From contig JAMXIF010000022.1 in assembly GCA_028583685.1 (NCBI GenBank), positions 5,446,026-5,510,025 of the forward strand: a DNA stretch of 64,000 nucleotides. The letters are read 5' to 3'. The notes beneath the pieces are model-generated. The model did not search any database. It worked only from the letters and a program-made list of their open reading frames with translations, and was not told the origin of the DNA. Positions 30,606 to 42,710 of the stretch are shown piece after piece. The DNA comes from Petaurus breviceps papuanus. Lineage: Eukaryota > Chordata > Mammalia > Diprotodontia > Petauridae. Position numbers and translations under genes: made by a program. Positions within the stretch are counted from its first letter, which is position 1; every line of letters begins with the position of its first letter.

Positions 30606-31387
30606 TTCCCCAGCCCATTCCCCATCCCTTCTTCCCNNNNNNNNNNCCCCTCTTTCCTCTCCTGTTCACTCCTCCCTATCCTTCCCCCCAATCTCCTCCA
30701 CCTCCTTCCTTTTCTTCCCCCATCTCCTCCATCTCTTTCTTCCCTCATGTCTTCTCCCCATCCCATTCCCCGTCTCTTCTGCCCCCAATCCCCTCTTCCT
30801 CTCTTTACCTCCCATCCCCTTCTCCTTTCCACCCCTTCCCTCCTCCACCTCTCACCTCCCCCACTTCTTTCCCCCCATCTTTCTCCCCTCCACCCCTCTT
30901 CCCCCATCTTCCTCCCCCATCCTCTATCCCGTCTATCTTCCCATTCCTTCTCCCTTCCATCTCCCTCCTCTACCCCTTCTCCCCTTCACCTGTCTCCCCT
31001 ACCCCTTCTCCCCTCCACCTCTTTCTTTACTTTCCCGCATCCATTCCCTTCCTCTTTTTTCTTCCCCACCTCTCTTCTCCCCTACTCTCTCCTCTTCTAC
31101 CTCTTCCCCATCTTTCTCCTTCTTTCACCTCTCTCCTTTCCTCTTCTCCCCCTTTCTCCCCCTTTCTCTTTCCCGACACCCTTTTCTCTCTCCAGCTTGT
31201 AGAACTGGGTCCCCCTCCCTCCACTCTCTCATTTTTATCAGGTTCTTTTTTTTTCCACCTCCCCTTTTTATCTGACACCTCTTCCCTTTTCTTCTCTTCC
31301 CCCTCCAATTCATAGAAAAGAGTCCCCTTTCTCTTCTCCCCATCTCCCCTCATTTCTGGTCTCCATCCTTTCCCCCACCCCTTCTCT
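30606..31387 (+). repeat. Long polypyrimidine tract downstream of the CpG island
   Basis: About 0.78 kb of C and T with few purines, broken mainly near 31,196-31,250. It starts some 75 bases after the candidate splice donor, so it would be early intron. It contains a 10-base assembly gap. Such tracts can adopt triplex DNA and often assemble badly. Confidence 0.9.
30637..30646. other. Assembly gap (10 N)
   Basis: Ten Ns inside the CT-rich tract. Confidence 1.
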
Positions 31388-34300
31388 GGGGAGTGTGGTT
31401 GGTGCTTGTGGTTGGGGGCGGGGGTCGCAAGTTCGACATAGTATTCTGTCCATGAATTGGTTGTTTGATGGAACTGGGCTTAGGCCTGGGGGATTGGGAG
31501 AGGAAGGTGGGGGTTGGACCTTAGCCACTCGTCTACCCACCTTCTCTGCCTCCTCGTCCCGTCACTCCCCTCCTCCCCCCAAACCGTTTTTGGAAAGGAG
31601 TTGGGGGTGGGGGCTGAGAAAGCAAAAAAAAAAAAAAAAAAAAAAAGCTTGGAGGGTTGGGGAGTGGAGAGGTCAGGTTGTGTTTTTGGAGGCAGAGGTG
31701 ATGGTTTTGTGAGTGCAACCCATGGAGGGAACCGGAGAGCCAGTCTGAGAAGCCTTGTGGATTTGAATCCCACAGGATGTGGTAGGACAGGACGGGCCTC
31801 TCTGCTGGAGTTGAATGGTGAGAATGCGTTAGAAACAAAAGGGGAGGGAAGGAGAGAAGGAAAGGGTCATTCCATTGGGACACTTGGGATGATTGGTCCT
31901 GAGATTTTAAGAAATAAGTTCAAATTTAGCGTACTGGAAGCTTAGTCAGTTTCATGGAGTGAAATTGCCACCCCAGGGAGGAGGGAAAAGGGTAATTTTG
32001 TGGTGGAAAGTAAAAGGAGGACTTCGATTGGTTTGTGAGATTGTCTTGAATCACTCTCAAGAGTCCTCCCTCCGGTATTGCTAATAACCAAATAGGAACA
32101 GGAGAGCAAAGTCCTATCACTTCCTCTCACTCAAAACAGGTTTTATTATTCTGTTGTATGTTTTCCCTGCAACTTTCACAAGAAATAATTTTAAGATAAT
32201 TAGAATTCTTTCTAAATAATGTTGCCTCCTTTCTCCAGTTCATAACCTAACTGCAGTTTTATGTGGAAAAGCAGTTTTAGCCGTTTCTGTCTTGAATCCA
32301 TTGTTAACTTTCCTTCACAAGAATGTGTTTTCATGTTTTTTGGAGTACCACAAGAGTTCTTAACCTGGGGTCCATAAACGTGTTTTAAAGATATTTTGAC
32401 AACCATATTTCAGCATAATTAGTTTTCTTTTGCAATCTTAATGTATTTTATTTTTTTCATTTAGAAACATTATTCAGAAAAGAGGGTCCATAGGCTTAGC
32501 TAGACTACCAAAGGGGTCCATGACACATGCAAAAAACCCCTTGAGAATCCCTGATTTGACACGAATTAATTACAGGTTTTTTAACTATAGGCAGCAACGA
32601 AAGTATATGTTGTGAACCTTTTCAGCAGTCTTCTTGCATAGTCAGCCTGCCTCTGGCTTTTTGACTCTGATGTAGACAGTAGTTCTGTAGTAAGTGCAAT
32701 GGATGAAGTCAACATAGGAGTTTGGGGATTTGTGTTTGAGATTCGCCATCAATGGGAATTCATCTCAGGATACAGACATTTGCATAATGGGTAAGATAGA
32801 CAGAATCTTTCTGAAATCTATTTCATAACCTAACCCTATAGTTTATTTTTAAAGCACCTAGTGTTAATTTCTTTTATAACACCACAAAGTTAGATGTTTT
32901 GATAGATCATCCCCTCTTTAAGAATATAGTAAAGGAAAAATAAGTGTAAACTTCTATGAAAGTAAACTTGTTTTTCTATTTCAATTTCATTGAAGGGCAT
33001 TTGAGTTTTTATTTTACCCATTTGTCCCATTGGACTCATTCAAAAACTTTTACTTAATTTTAAGTCCAGCTTGTAAATCTATATTATACAAATACATTAC
33101 ACTCTTTAGAGAAGTGAAATGTACTAATGAGCAGTGTTTTCACAATTCAGACCTGTGTTTCAAAATGATCTTTGTTAGTTGAAATGTTTTATATCTGTGG
33201 ATATAATTTTGCTCCTTTTGAAAATAAGATCTTATTTTTTAGAGTAAAAGCAACAGAGTAGAATTGTTTTAAGCAGTAGGTAATCGCCTATTTTGGATTT
33301 GTGTATTAAGTATTGTGTAAAATTCTAGATCAAGAGAATTTATATTCTCTTCTGATAATATTTGTATCTTTTAGGATATATAATATCATCAACTAGTATA
33401 ACAATTTTTTTACAGTGGTAAATGGCATGGTCCAGCCCTCAAAGGGGCTCACAAATAGGAAAGCATGAATGGCAGTTATATAATAAATGTCTAAAGGCAC
33501 CAAGACCGTAGATAAATAGATAATAATAATAATAGCTGACATAATAGTACTTTAAGATATGCAGGGTGTTTTACATAAATTTCAATTGTGATAACTATAT
33601 AAATCATTTCAAACACATAATTTTGTGTAAGGATAATGGGGCAGAATCCTCTTTCCTGGAGGTAGTAGGATTTAAGAGCCCTTGGAGATAAATTATTCCA
33701 TGTTTTAGTGAGCAATATATTATGATTTGAGTAAGAATGGAAAAACAGATTAAAAATGGTGATGATGTTTGTATGACAAAGCAGAAAACATGGGCAAGGA
33801 GTAATTTAATATAGATCATTAAAAAGTTTTTTTGACAAGGAAATATGACTCTAAACTTAGTGTTTAGAGAGTATAGTGTTATATACAGTGGTGTTCTTGG
33901 GAATTAAGCTTAACATCTGAAGAAAGATATTTGAACTATTATAGGTTAACTATGGTGCAAAGAGGTTAGTTAGAAAAATTAACTTTTTAAGTTGTGAGAA
34001 AATTGCACTCTGTAGTTTCATTGTTTTTTGAGTACCGTGTAGTATGTATGTAATTATGTGGATACCTGTTTCTACCTGCGTCTTGTTGAAATCTTGAAGT
34101 AATTTTTTTTTATTATAGTGAAAAAAAATGAAGTGTCATCATTCCCTCTTTGGCTCCTACCTTTATAACTAGGGGTGATTGGAGAAAGGCATTCTTGTTT
34201 TAACATTCTTGAAGACTGGAATTACTTTTTAAGAATACTAAATGTTTGTATCATCTGAAGATAACGAAAGCAATATTTATTAAAAGTTAGAAAAGAGTGA

Positions 34301-35390
34301 CTCATTCAGAAGTGTATTTGCTTAAAAATTAAGTGCACAAGTTCACAGGTAAAAGTCAGTGGACATCCCATTTTAGAATGTAAACTTGTTGGGGGTAGGG
34401 ATTATTTCATTCTTTGTGATTAAATACCCAATAGTGTCTGGGAACATAGGCACTTAATAAATGCTTTGATTTATTTTATTTTAAGTGTGCTCATCTATCA
34501 CTAAAAGTAAACATTTTTAGTTTAGAAAAGTGCTCAATTATATATTTTATCTTTATCAAACTCCAATATTAAAACCAATTCCATTATTTTTAGTTGTATA
34601 GGTACAGCATTTTCTTAGTAAATCAATGACAAGTAACAGTCTAGATGCTGTTAAACTTGGTAAAAAATGGTTAATTGATTTTTGTTTAGTTTTTTAAAAT
34701 CTCATTTCCCATAGTTTATGCCTTTATCAAAAGACTCTAAAATAGTAATAAAAATTGTAAGAAGTGCATGTCTTCACTGAGGATTGTAAATAATGTAAAA
34801 GTATATGCTTCTTATATTGGTGAGAGTTGAATGATATACATGAATGCATAAGGAGCAAAAAAAGCTTTGAATGCTAAAATCATCTTTCAGGTTTTAATTT
34901 CAATTCCTTATTAGGGCTGTTCTGTTTTAGAATCCAACTGAAAAGTGCTGATGGACAGATCTTAAGGCAATTATATTCTTTTTGAAATGTAAATTAATAT
35001 GTAAAAACCACTGAATTCATGTTAGTATCTAGATGCACCTGTAGTTGACTAATCTCAACAAGTGATATTTAAAAGATGTTTTTGACTTTGGTACCAGCAT
35101 AACTATTCAGGTCCGTTATTGCTTCCTCTCTTTTTGGACCAGCATTTGGCATTTTCCTTACTTCTTTCCTATCAAAAGACATGGTGAAAGGGGGATTAGT
35201 TTGACTACCCAGTCACTGTCATGTGGAGGAACTGAGCAAGATAAATAATCTTGATAAATGCCATTGTCAGTTTGTGACAACATTGTTAACTAAACCCCAC
35301 AGTAAAGTTTCAAAATCTTGGAACACATGGTATTCTCTAAGGTTTTATAATCTAACATCATAATTTTGAGTTTGCTTGAGATGGTAAAGT
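31388..35390. other. Repeat-poor stretch after the promoter
   Basis: Four kilobases with almost no SINE or LINE. Exceptions are an A23 run (31,624-31,646), the hAT-like copy at 32,351 and a SINE-tail scrap near 33,520-33,590. No exon is identified. It is probably the first part of the first intron of the CpG-island gene. Confidence 0.5.
32351..32553 (+). mobile_element. hAT-like non-autonomous DNA transposon, copy 2
   Basis: CAAGAGTTCTTAACCTGGGG at the left and CCTTGAGAATCCCTG at the right form imperfect inverted termini. The middle matches the copies at 105 and 42,711. This is the best preserved of the three. Confidence 0.75.
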
Positions 35391-35394
35391 AAAT

Positions 35395-35595
35395 GCCTGA
35401 TGCTCTGCCATTTATTAAGGTTATGGGCAAATCATTTAACCTTTCTCAATTTCAGTTTCCCTCATCTGTGAAAATAGGGGTTAATCACTTACATTTAATA
35501 ATTGCTTTTCAGGTTTACAAAACACTGCTTAGCAACTCTGAGAAAGGTGGTGTCAATATTATCCTTGTTTTACAGATGATATAGAGTCTCACAAA
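35395..35595 (+). mobile_element. Diverged SINE remnants
   Basis: GGCAAATCATTTAACCTTTC and TTTCCCTCATCTGTG (sense), followed by a reversed tail piece with TTACAAAACACTGCTTAGC and TTGTTTTACAGATGA. Confidence 0.6.
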
Positions 35596-35597
35596 AG

Positions 35598-35762
35598 TAA
35601 AGTGACTGGGGCAGCTAGGTGATGTCAGGAGGACCTGAGTTCACATCTGACCTCAGACACTTTAACTCTTAATAGCCTTATGACCCTGGGCAAGTCACTT
35701 AACCCCAATTGCTCTGCCTTCCCCACTCCAAAAAAAGTAAAAAAAAAAAAAATTAAAGTGAC
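35598..35762 (+). mobile_element. Short A-tailed tRNA SINE with 9-base TSD
   Basis: TAAAGTGAC flanks the element at 35,598-35,606 and 35,754-35,762. The body runs GGGGCAGCTAGGTGATG to CCCCAATTGCTCTGCC and ends in an A-rich tail. Full length apart from a short head deletion. Confidence 0.95.
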
Positions 35763-36156
35763 AACCCATATGCAAACAGCTAGGTTTAACCACACTCAAA
35801 AAACTAGCCAGTGTCATTTGGGATTCAATTCAGGTATATATTAAGCACTTCTTAGCAAGGCCAATGTTAAGTTCTGGGGGTACAAGGCCACAAACCAAAA
35901 TATTTGCCTCTCAAGTCCAAGTTTAGTTTTTTTCCTATTACATCACTATCTAGTTTATAAGGTTGTTGTAAACTGTAAAATACTCTATGTGATCTGTGAG
36001 GATTCTGTTTGTCATTGTTGTTTATTGAACAATAATCACATTTTTGCTATGCTTTTTAAAAATATTAATTTCTCATTTTGTATGAACTTAAATATCACAC
36101 ATGAAAGTTTCAATATACAAACCACAGCAAAGAGGACTGTTTGTGAAATTGAACTT

Positions 36157-36689
36157 TGTAGCAGCAAGCACCCCAAGCGTCCTCAGGGTTTACTGCCAAC
36201 ACTGGTTCTTGGTTTGATAAAGGAAAGCAACTCAAAATGGGTTAACAAGCTTACTTTAATCAGTCAAACATATATCGTTTACCTTGTTCAGGGGAAAAAG
36301 GTCAGCGCCCTGAACTTCAAAGTATACAGGCAGAATTATCAAGACAGAAACTGATCAAGTAGACAGCTTTCCAAACTGTCCAACCATTACATCCATACCA
36401 AATCAACATCTGGCTTTCGACATCTGGGTTTTTCAAAGCCGGGGGGCTCTGGACAACGGCTTCCCATAATCCAGATCAAATCACAGAACACTTCTCAAAG
36501 TGAGCCCCCAAAACAAAGCCTCACATTAGGGCTTATATAGCCTTCTCCTGGCTCAGAGAATGTAACAACCTTATTGACCCACTGGCCAATCAAGAAGTAT
36601 CTACTGAAAAACAAGCCTCCCACCCCAGGCTCCAGGAGCACTTTAGCCTAGGGGCAGGGAAGATCTTCAAAATTTACATTTCCATTACA
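36157..36689 (-). mobile_element. Solo LTR of an endogenous retrovirus (fossil), 533 bases
   Basis: Plus strand begins TGTAGCAGC and ends TCCATTACA, flanked by AACTT at 36,152-36,156 and 36,690-36,694. On its own (minus) strand it starts TGTAATGGAAATG, like the LTR at 2,178-3,428, and has a CTATATAAGCCC box near 36,530-36,541. No internal retroviral region adjoins it. It looks like an old solo LTR that still has its target duplication. Family not assigned. Confidence 0.75.
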
Positions 36690-36903
36690 AACTTTTATTA
36701 TATATAGTTTAAAAAAAACTATAAGTGCAACTTGATAATAACAAAACTATTCTTGTCTGTTCTGTGTTCCTTTTTGATCTTTGCTGTCTTCTGTGTATTT
36801 TAAGGAAATGTTTCATTCATACACTTTTTTTTAACATCAATGTCACTCCTTACTAATTCCTACCCCTCCCCATTGTGCTTGATTTTTCACAATCATACAA
36901 ATA

Positions 36904-36905
36904 TG

Positions 36906-36931
<26 letters not shown>
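36904..36931 (+). repeat. (AT)n microsatellite
   Basis: Perfect AT run of about 14 units. Confidence 0.95.
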
Positions 36932-36936
<5 letters not shown>

Positions 36937-36939
36937 TTC

Positions 36940-37695
36940 AATGAATAATGTAGTGTAATATTAATACTTGTTTTTGCCTTAGAAATAAATATTTTCATTC
37001 AAAATCACATGGGACTTTGATAGACAAGGGCATGACTTAGTTTTTTCATTATTTCAAGCTCTTCTTACCTGCATTGCATCAAGAAAAATTAGTGTTACTA
37101 TTGCCTTTTTATACTTATTATACATTTTATCAGTCTTTCTTAATAGATCTTTTACAAATTTGGCTCACTAAAGTTTATTGAAACATTGAAGGTTCAGAGA
37201 CTTGCTCAGATTCATATTTTAAAAAACAGTGACAGAGTTTCTCTCCCACCTCCCCTCCCCACAGCAAGACTGAATCAGACTCTTAATTGAAAGGTTCCCC
37301 CTCCCTTCCCCCCACCCAGCCATGAAGACACTGGGTAGTCAGAAGGATTTTTATATTATGCCCTAAAGACATTCAAAAGAACAACCATCTTTGTGGTGCT
37401 GCTGTATTAGTTGCAAAATAATGCTAGCTCACATTTGATATTGCTTGAAAAAATTTTGCTGCAGTAATATTCAAATAGGGCTTGTTTTGAAGTAATAGGC
37501 TAAAATACCTTCACTAGGATAAGTGAATTTTTTTAAATTGAAGAAAATATAATTGTGCTTAGCACAATGTCTGATGTTTAATATGTATTTATTCAGCATG
37601 TTTCTTAGTCCTGTTAAATTCTAAATTCACAGAAAATCCAACTTCTTGAGGTATCATCTTTGAGTATTTAAAGGTAAAGTATACTAAAATCATTC
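36940..37695. other. Unassigned AT-rich stretch
   Basis: No coding signal and no repeat recognised, apart from a C-rich patch (37,240-37,315). Probably intronic. Confidence 0.4.
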
Positions 37696-37697
37696 AT

Positions 37698-37875
37698 AAG
37701 AGTGATGGTATAGGGGACAGCTATGTGGCCCAGTGAAGTCTGGAGGATCTGCATTCAAATCCAGCCTCAGACACTTAACACTTACTAAGCTGTGTGACCT
37801 TGGGCAAGTCACTTAATCCCAGTTGCCCTGCCTTCTCCCCTCCAAAAAAGAAAAAGAAAAGAGTGATAGTATAGG
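37698..37875 (+). mobile_element. Short A-tailed tRNA SINE with 17-base TSD
   Basis: AAGAGTGATGGTATAGG (37,698-37,714) and AAGAGTGATAGTATAGG (37,859-37,875) flank it with one mismatch. The body runs from GGACAGCTATGTGGCC to a tail of AAAAAAGAAAAAGAAAA. Confidence 0.95.
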
Positions 37876-39120
37876 TGAATTCTTATTGATGGAGAAATTG
37901 GATAGAAGCTCAAAAGTCTAAAATTGTGATTTGAATTTGCATTCATGATTCTTCAGTATTTCTCAGAATTCTAGGCTAAGGGAAAATGAGTTGAATGGGG
38001 ATTACAGATTTGAACTAATGACCTGACTAAGCATCCTGAATTTGTTTTTTTTTTTTTTACAAGAAAAGACTGCCTTTTGAAACCCTTGAATTTTGAACAA
38101 GCAGTTTGAACTTGAAATTGTTTGCACCTAGACTTGTGGCTTTCAGCAGACAGAGGCAAAGAGTTTGTTACTGAAACTATTTGGGTTCTTTAGTGGCTTA
38201 AATTCTCTAGTGGTTTCTTTTAGCTGTTGAAAAATTAACTAAATTTATAAGCTAAGATCAGGTAAATAGTATACTTTACCAGGTTAACTAATGAGGCAGC
38301 ACTTTGTATTGATTGTCTTCATAGCTTTGAATCACTAGTTCAAGCCAGTGAAAAGTACTTTTCCCTTTGACTGGTTTTCTAGGAGCAGAAACATAAGTGG
38401 TGAGAGATTGATTCCATGCTTAAACAACTTCTAAGGGTTGTTTTGGCTGTGTGTTATGGCTCATTTGAAGAAAGATAGGTGCTTATGTTTGCAGGGTTTG
38501 GTCATCCCAGGGGAGCAAGGGAAAATGAGATCCCTGTGTTAACTTGGAGGGAATGAATTCTGATTTGTCACAGACTATAGAATACTAATTAATGGGTGAT
38601 CTAAAAACCTTTATGTTTGGAATGTTTACTGTAGAGTCTTGGGAACCTGGTACCTAATAATTTGAACTAATCCCATTTTTGGACCATGGGCCCATCAGAA
38701 TAGAGAGCAGAGTTGATTTCTTGTCTCATCCCCATTTGGGAAGTCTTAGATTGGACACAGAATGGTTTGTACTCCAAACGGTATTTGACATTTGACACAC
38801 ACACACTTCTTCCTTTAAAAAGTTTTAGTTGGTCCTCTTGGATTATTCCTCGTATCCTGATTACTAACTGTTCCACTTATTACCTCTTATGAAAGCTTCC
38901 CTTTTATCCTCTTCCCCCAGTCTCAGTGTTACTAGGAATTGATTTGAAATCTGGCAACTTTTTAAAAGGTGTTTATTGAGCATCTATTATGTGGTTACTT
39001 TATGGAAAGATTGTGTGGCTTCTCTTCCATGTGACCATAGGGCCACAGGACTTACAGGCTAACAAATAACTATGTACTCTTATTGTAATTCAATGTAACC
39101 AGCAATATATCTCCAGCAAA
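37876..39120. other. Mostly unique stretch
   Basis: Contains a T14 run near 38,045 and no recognised element or coding region. Confidence 0.4.
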
Positions 39121-39129
39121 TTGAAACAA

Positions 39130-39430
39130 CTATTTAGAATGCACATGGCTATGAGATGGGATGGTGTAGTGCATTGGAGTTAGTAGATTTGGTTTTTAAT
39201 CCCAAATTTGCTACTTATTTCCATTGTAATGATGTTGGACAAATCGCTTATCTGGGCCTGTGTTCTCATTCATTTCAAATTCTTTCAGAGTCTACTGTTT
39301 GCAAGGCACTGGGGATAAAGACTTAAAGAAAAGAAAAGAAAAACAATTCTTACTCTCAATTTTACATTATACAAGAGACTGACTAGATGATCCCTAAGGT
39401 CTTATTCATCTCTAATACTCTGATCTTATG
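39130..39430 (+). mobile_element. Diverged SINE and L2 scraps
   Basis: A MIR-like head (GGATGGTGTAGTGCATTGGA) is followed by a reversed L2 end (GCAAGGCACTGGGGATAAAG) and a SINE tail (TAGATGATCCCTAAGGTC). Confidence 0.6.
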
Positions 39431-39534
39431 ACTCACGTAAGAATATTGCAGACTCAGGAAATATATGTTGAAAAACTGAAAAAGAGCCTTCTGTACTGTT
39501 GGAGTTTTTTGAATTTTGTACCTGTTTATTCCCC

Positions 39535-40235
39535 AAGTCAGTAAGGTATTTATTAATTACCCTATGTGCCATGAACTGTGCTAAGTGCCAGGGATTCAAA
39601 GAAAGGCAGAAACCAGTCCCTGTTCTCAGGGAGTTCCTAGTCTAGTGGGGGAGATAATATATAAACAATGGATGCATAACTAATGTCTGTACTGTATAAA
39701 TTGGGGATATTCTCAGAGAGAAGGCACTAAGATTAAGGAGGAGTAGGAAAGGTTTCCTGCAGAAGGTGGGACTTTAGCTGAGATTTGAAGGAAGTCAGGG
39801 AGCTAGGAGGCAAAAGGGGGGTCAGCAAAATACCTGAGCTAGGATATGGAATATAAAAAGGACAGCAAGGAGACGAGTGTTACTGAATTGCAGAATGTGT
39901 GGAGGGGAATAAATTGTAAGATGACTGGAAAGAAAGGAGGCAGGTTATGAAGGGCTTTAAAAGCTAAATATGATTTTGTGTTTGATTCTGCAGGTAATAG
40001 GGAGCTACTGGAGTTCTTGAGTAAGGGTGTGACATAGTAAGATCTGCACTTTAGGAAAATCAGTTTAACAGCATAGTGAAGGAGGATTGGAATGGGGAGA
40101 GATGTGAGGGAGGGAGACCAACCAGAAGACCATTTCAGTATGAGGTGATAAGGGCCTGCCACCAGAGTGGAAACAAACAGGGCACTAGGAAGGTAGAAAC
40201 TGAAGAATAAGTGAAAAAAAACTCCAGAACAGCTT
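39535..40235 (-). mobile_element. L2 LINE, 3' part, antisense
   Basis: GAACTGTGCTAAGTGCCAGG, CCCTGTTCTCAGGGAG, GGTTATGAAGGGCTTTAAAA and GGAGGATTGGAATGGGGAG trace the reversed L2. The minus strand encodes an LPAESNTKSYLAFKALHNLPP-like peptide. Confidence 0.9.
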
Positions 40236-40767
40236 AATGATCTGGAGGTAAATGATCTTTTTGGGTAGAAAAGCTAAAGTAAAGAATCATGTGTTTTATG
40301 GATCTATGATTTCATCAGTGTGGTACTTTATCTCTATCAATTCTGATTGCAAACATTTTACAAAGTAAAATGAATGACCTTGGCCAACCTGGCAAGCTTA
40401 TGGTCAAAGTCAAGTCAAAGATGATAAAGTCATAGGAACATATTTAGATATAGATAAATGGACAAAAATTAGTGGCATTTTAATCTGAATACAAGGACTT
40501 GGTGAGATCTATTAGACTACAGAAGTAATTCTCAAACTTTTTCCTCTAGAGGTTGGTAGAAGAAATAGAATTATTTTCCCTTACCCCTTTGTCTTTCCCA
40601 GCCATCCAAATCTGTTAAAATCAAGTTTTATTGGTGTCTTTTGTTTTGACGTTGAAGTCATTTCTGGAAATTGTCCTTCCATCACTGCATCAGATTTCCC
40701 TGTAGAAAAAGCAGTTAGTCACAACCAGCTAATACAGTGAGTTATCAGATTGTCTTATAGTATGCAT

Positions 40768-40920
40768 CAGTGATGTTAAACTCCACTAGAAATCTGTGAC
40801 TGTATGTTGGCTTGGAAAACCACAAATTAACATTTTCTATAGTATAGTTAGTTATTTTGTCCACCATTTCCTAGTTACATTTTTAATCTGGTTCAGCCTC
40901 CGAGTTTGATACCTCTAGTG
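40768..40920 (+). mobile_element. hAT-like DNA transposon, second family, copy 2
   Basis: CAGTGATGTTAAACTCC and GAGTTTGATACCTCTAGTG are the imperfect inverted ends. The interior TGTTGGCTTGGAAAACCAC matches 17,903-18,050. Confidence 0.7.
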
Positions 40921-40999
40921 TACATAAGATTTTGTACCTGTGGTCTTTTCGTTTCTTTACTATAAAAGGGGAAGTGCATTTCCTCGTTTTGTCTCTAGG

Positions 41000-41110
41000 A
41001 CTAATTGATTAATGAATAGGCATTTGTAACTCACTGCTCTGTGTCAGACACCATGCTAAAGTCCTTAAACAGTCCCATCTCTCAAGGAGCCTATATTTTA
41101 ATGGTCAAGA
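41000..41110 (-). mobile_element. L2 3' end fragment, antisense
   Basis: TGTGTCAGACACCATGCTAA and CATCTCTCAAGGAGCC. Confidence 0.65.
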
Positions 41111-41114
41111 TTAG

Positions 41115-41300
41115 TCATTATGGGCTTTATTTTAGCATTTATTATCCTTTTTTTCATTATTGTAGTTATTCAGTATATTCTCCTGGTTCTGCTTCATTCT
41201 CCATTAGTTTATCAAAATTTTCCATGTTTCTTTGATTCTTCATATTCATTGTTTCTTATGACATCCATATTATGTTTGTTGAATACTTTTTTAAGTGACT
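41115..41300 (-). mobile_element. LINE-1 3' UTR fragment, antisense
   Basis: ATTCTCCTGGTTCTGCTTCA, TTTTCCATGTTTCTTTGA and TTGTTTCTTATGACATCC. Confidence 0.6.
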
Positions 41301-41371
41301 TTTTCCTTTTTTTTTTTTTTGCTATACTTAGGAGATTTTTCTGTGTATGTGTATGTTCACATACATTTGTG

Positions 41372-41375
<4 letters not shown>

Positions 41376-41411
<36 letters not shown>
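41376..41411 (+). repeat. (AC)n microsatellite
   Basis: Perfect run of about 18 units. Confidence 0.97.
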
Positions 41412-42345
41412 CCAGAAAGAGAGACTGTCTTTGAACTCCTTGTGGTATATGCCTGTCTTTGGATCAAAGTTTATGAAAAGTAGTTAACTGACTTTTCTCA
41501 TTATTCTCAATCTGCACATTTCTAAGAGGGAAGCAAAAAGGTTGCAGAAGAGATGTTTTGGGAAATGTTTTGGAACAGTTTACTCCTGCTCAGATTTGGG
41601 GAAGTGACATTAGAGCTATTTGAATGCATTGCTATTTCTGTTTTACACTGGTCATTCCCCAACCTCAAATACCCTTCCACAAAAAAAATTTTTTTTTGGA
41701 AAGGTGGTCTGTAGTATATCTTTGGGCATGCTTTATTGGTAGATCAGATGAATATTTACCCCAAATAGCAATACAAGTAAGTGTTCAGGCTTTCTTAGGA
41801 GTTCCCTTTGCCTTCTTTTTCATGTACCTCTACTATTCTTCCACATGTCATGGCAGTAGCACATTTAGGAGCTGAATTCACTGAATAGTGATATCTCGGG
41901 AAAGAGGCAAAAACCTGCACTCATCACAGAAGTATTAGGTATTCTCTCATGCTAGGATTCTTCGGCAGTTTGGGAAACACAGAGATAAAATACTATTCAA
42001 AAGAATGAAAACTCAGTTGCTATGTAATATAATTATGACTCAGTTGAATAATATGTTCCAAAATAAACTAGGTGTTTTGAAGTTAGTGATTTTAAAAGTA
42101 TGGTCTAAAAGGTATCAGTGACTATATAAACAAATGAATAAAATATTGTCCAGTGTAAAAGTTGGTAAATTTAGCCATATGAGTGAAAGAAATAGATTGT
42201 AAAATTTCAATAAGTTGGAAATTGTTAGCACTCATCTCTTATTTGCTCTTGCACATATGAGAATAAAATTACAATTTGAAAGAATGTAGGTCTTTTCCCA
42301 AAACACATAGAAAAGAGGCCTTTTTTTATGAGGGGATGAAGGTAA
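41412..42345. other. Unassigned stretch
   Basis: No repeat or coding region recognised. Confidence 0.35.
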
Positions 42346-42521
42346 AGCCTTAATCATATTTTTTTTTGCAGGGCAATTAGGGTTAAGTGACTTGCCCAAG
42401 GTCACACAGCTAGTTTTTTGTGTGTGTATGTTAAATGTTTGAGGTCATATTTGAACTCAGGTCCTTCTGACTCCAGGGCCGGTGCTCTATTCACTGCGCC
42501 ACCTAGCTGCCCCAGCCTTAA
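42346..42521 (-). mobile_element. Short A-tailed tRNA SINE, antisense, 8-base TSD
   Basis: AGCCTTAA at 42,346-42,353 and 42,514-42,521. The normal GTAAGTGTTAAG section is replaced by TTTTTTGTGTGTGTATG. Confidence 0.9.
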
Positions 42522-42710
42522 GCATTTTTAAGTGGCATTCTGTTCTAGACTACACTCTCCTAAGATTCCAAAAAATGATACGAAATGAGAAAAAAAAAGG
42601 TAAAGTATTATCTCTTCTAGAAACAAAAATTACAGAAGTAAATTGAAATAATATTATAGTCAAAAAAAGTGACTCAGAAACATTCAGTGATCACATTTTT
42701 CTTTCTAGAA

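Noticed and set aside
30048-31202. Very long open frames on both strands across the CpG island and CT tract (up to 384 codons)
   Set aside because: GC-rich and CT-rich DNA lacks stop codons. The peptides are low-complexity (Ala/Gly/Arg, then Ser/Pro/Leu), cross an assembly gap, and overlap equally long frames on the other strand.
32691-32790. Possible small exon: ATGGATGAAGTCAAC.. followed by GGGTAAGAT
   Set aside because: There is no acceptor with a good pyrimidine tract at the right place. The sequence also resembles a decayed SINE head (GCAATGGATGAAGT..), and no protein was recognised.
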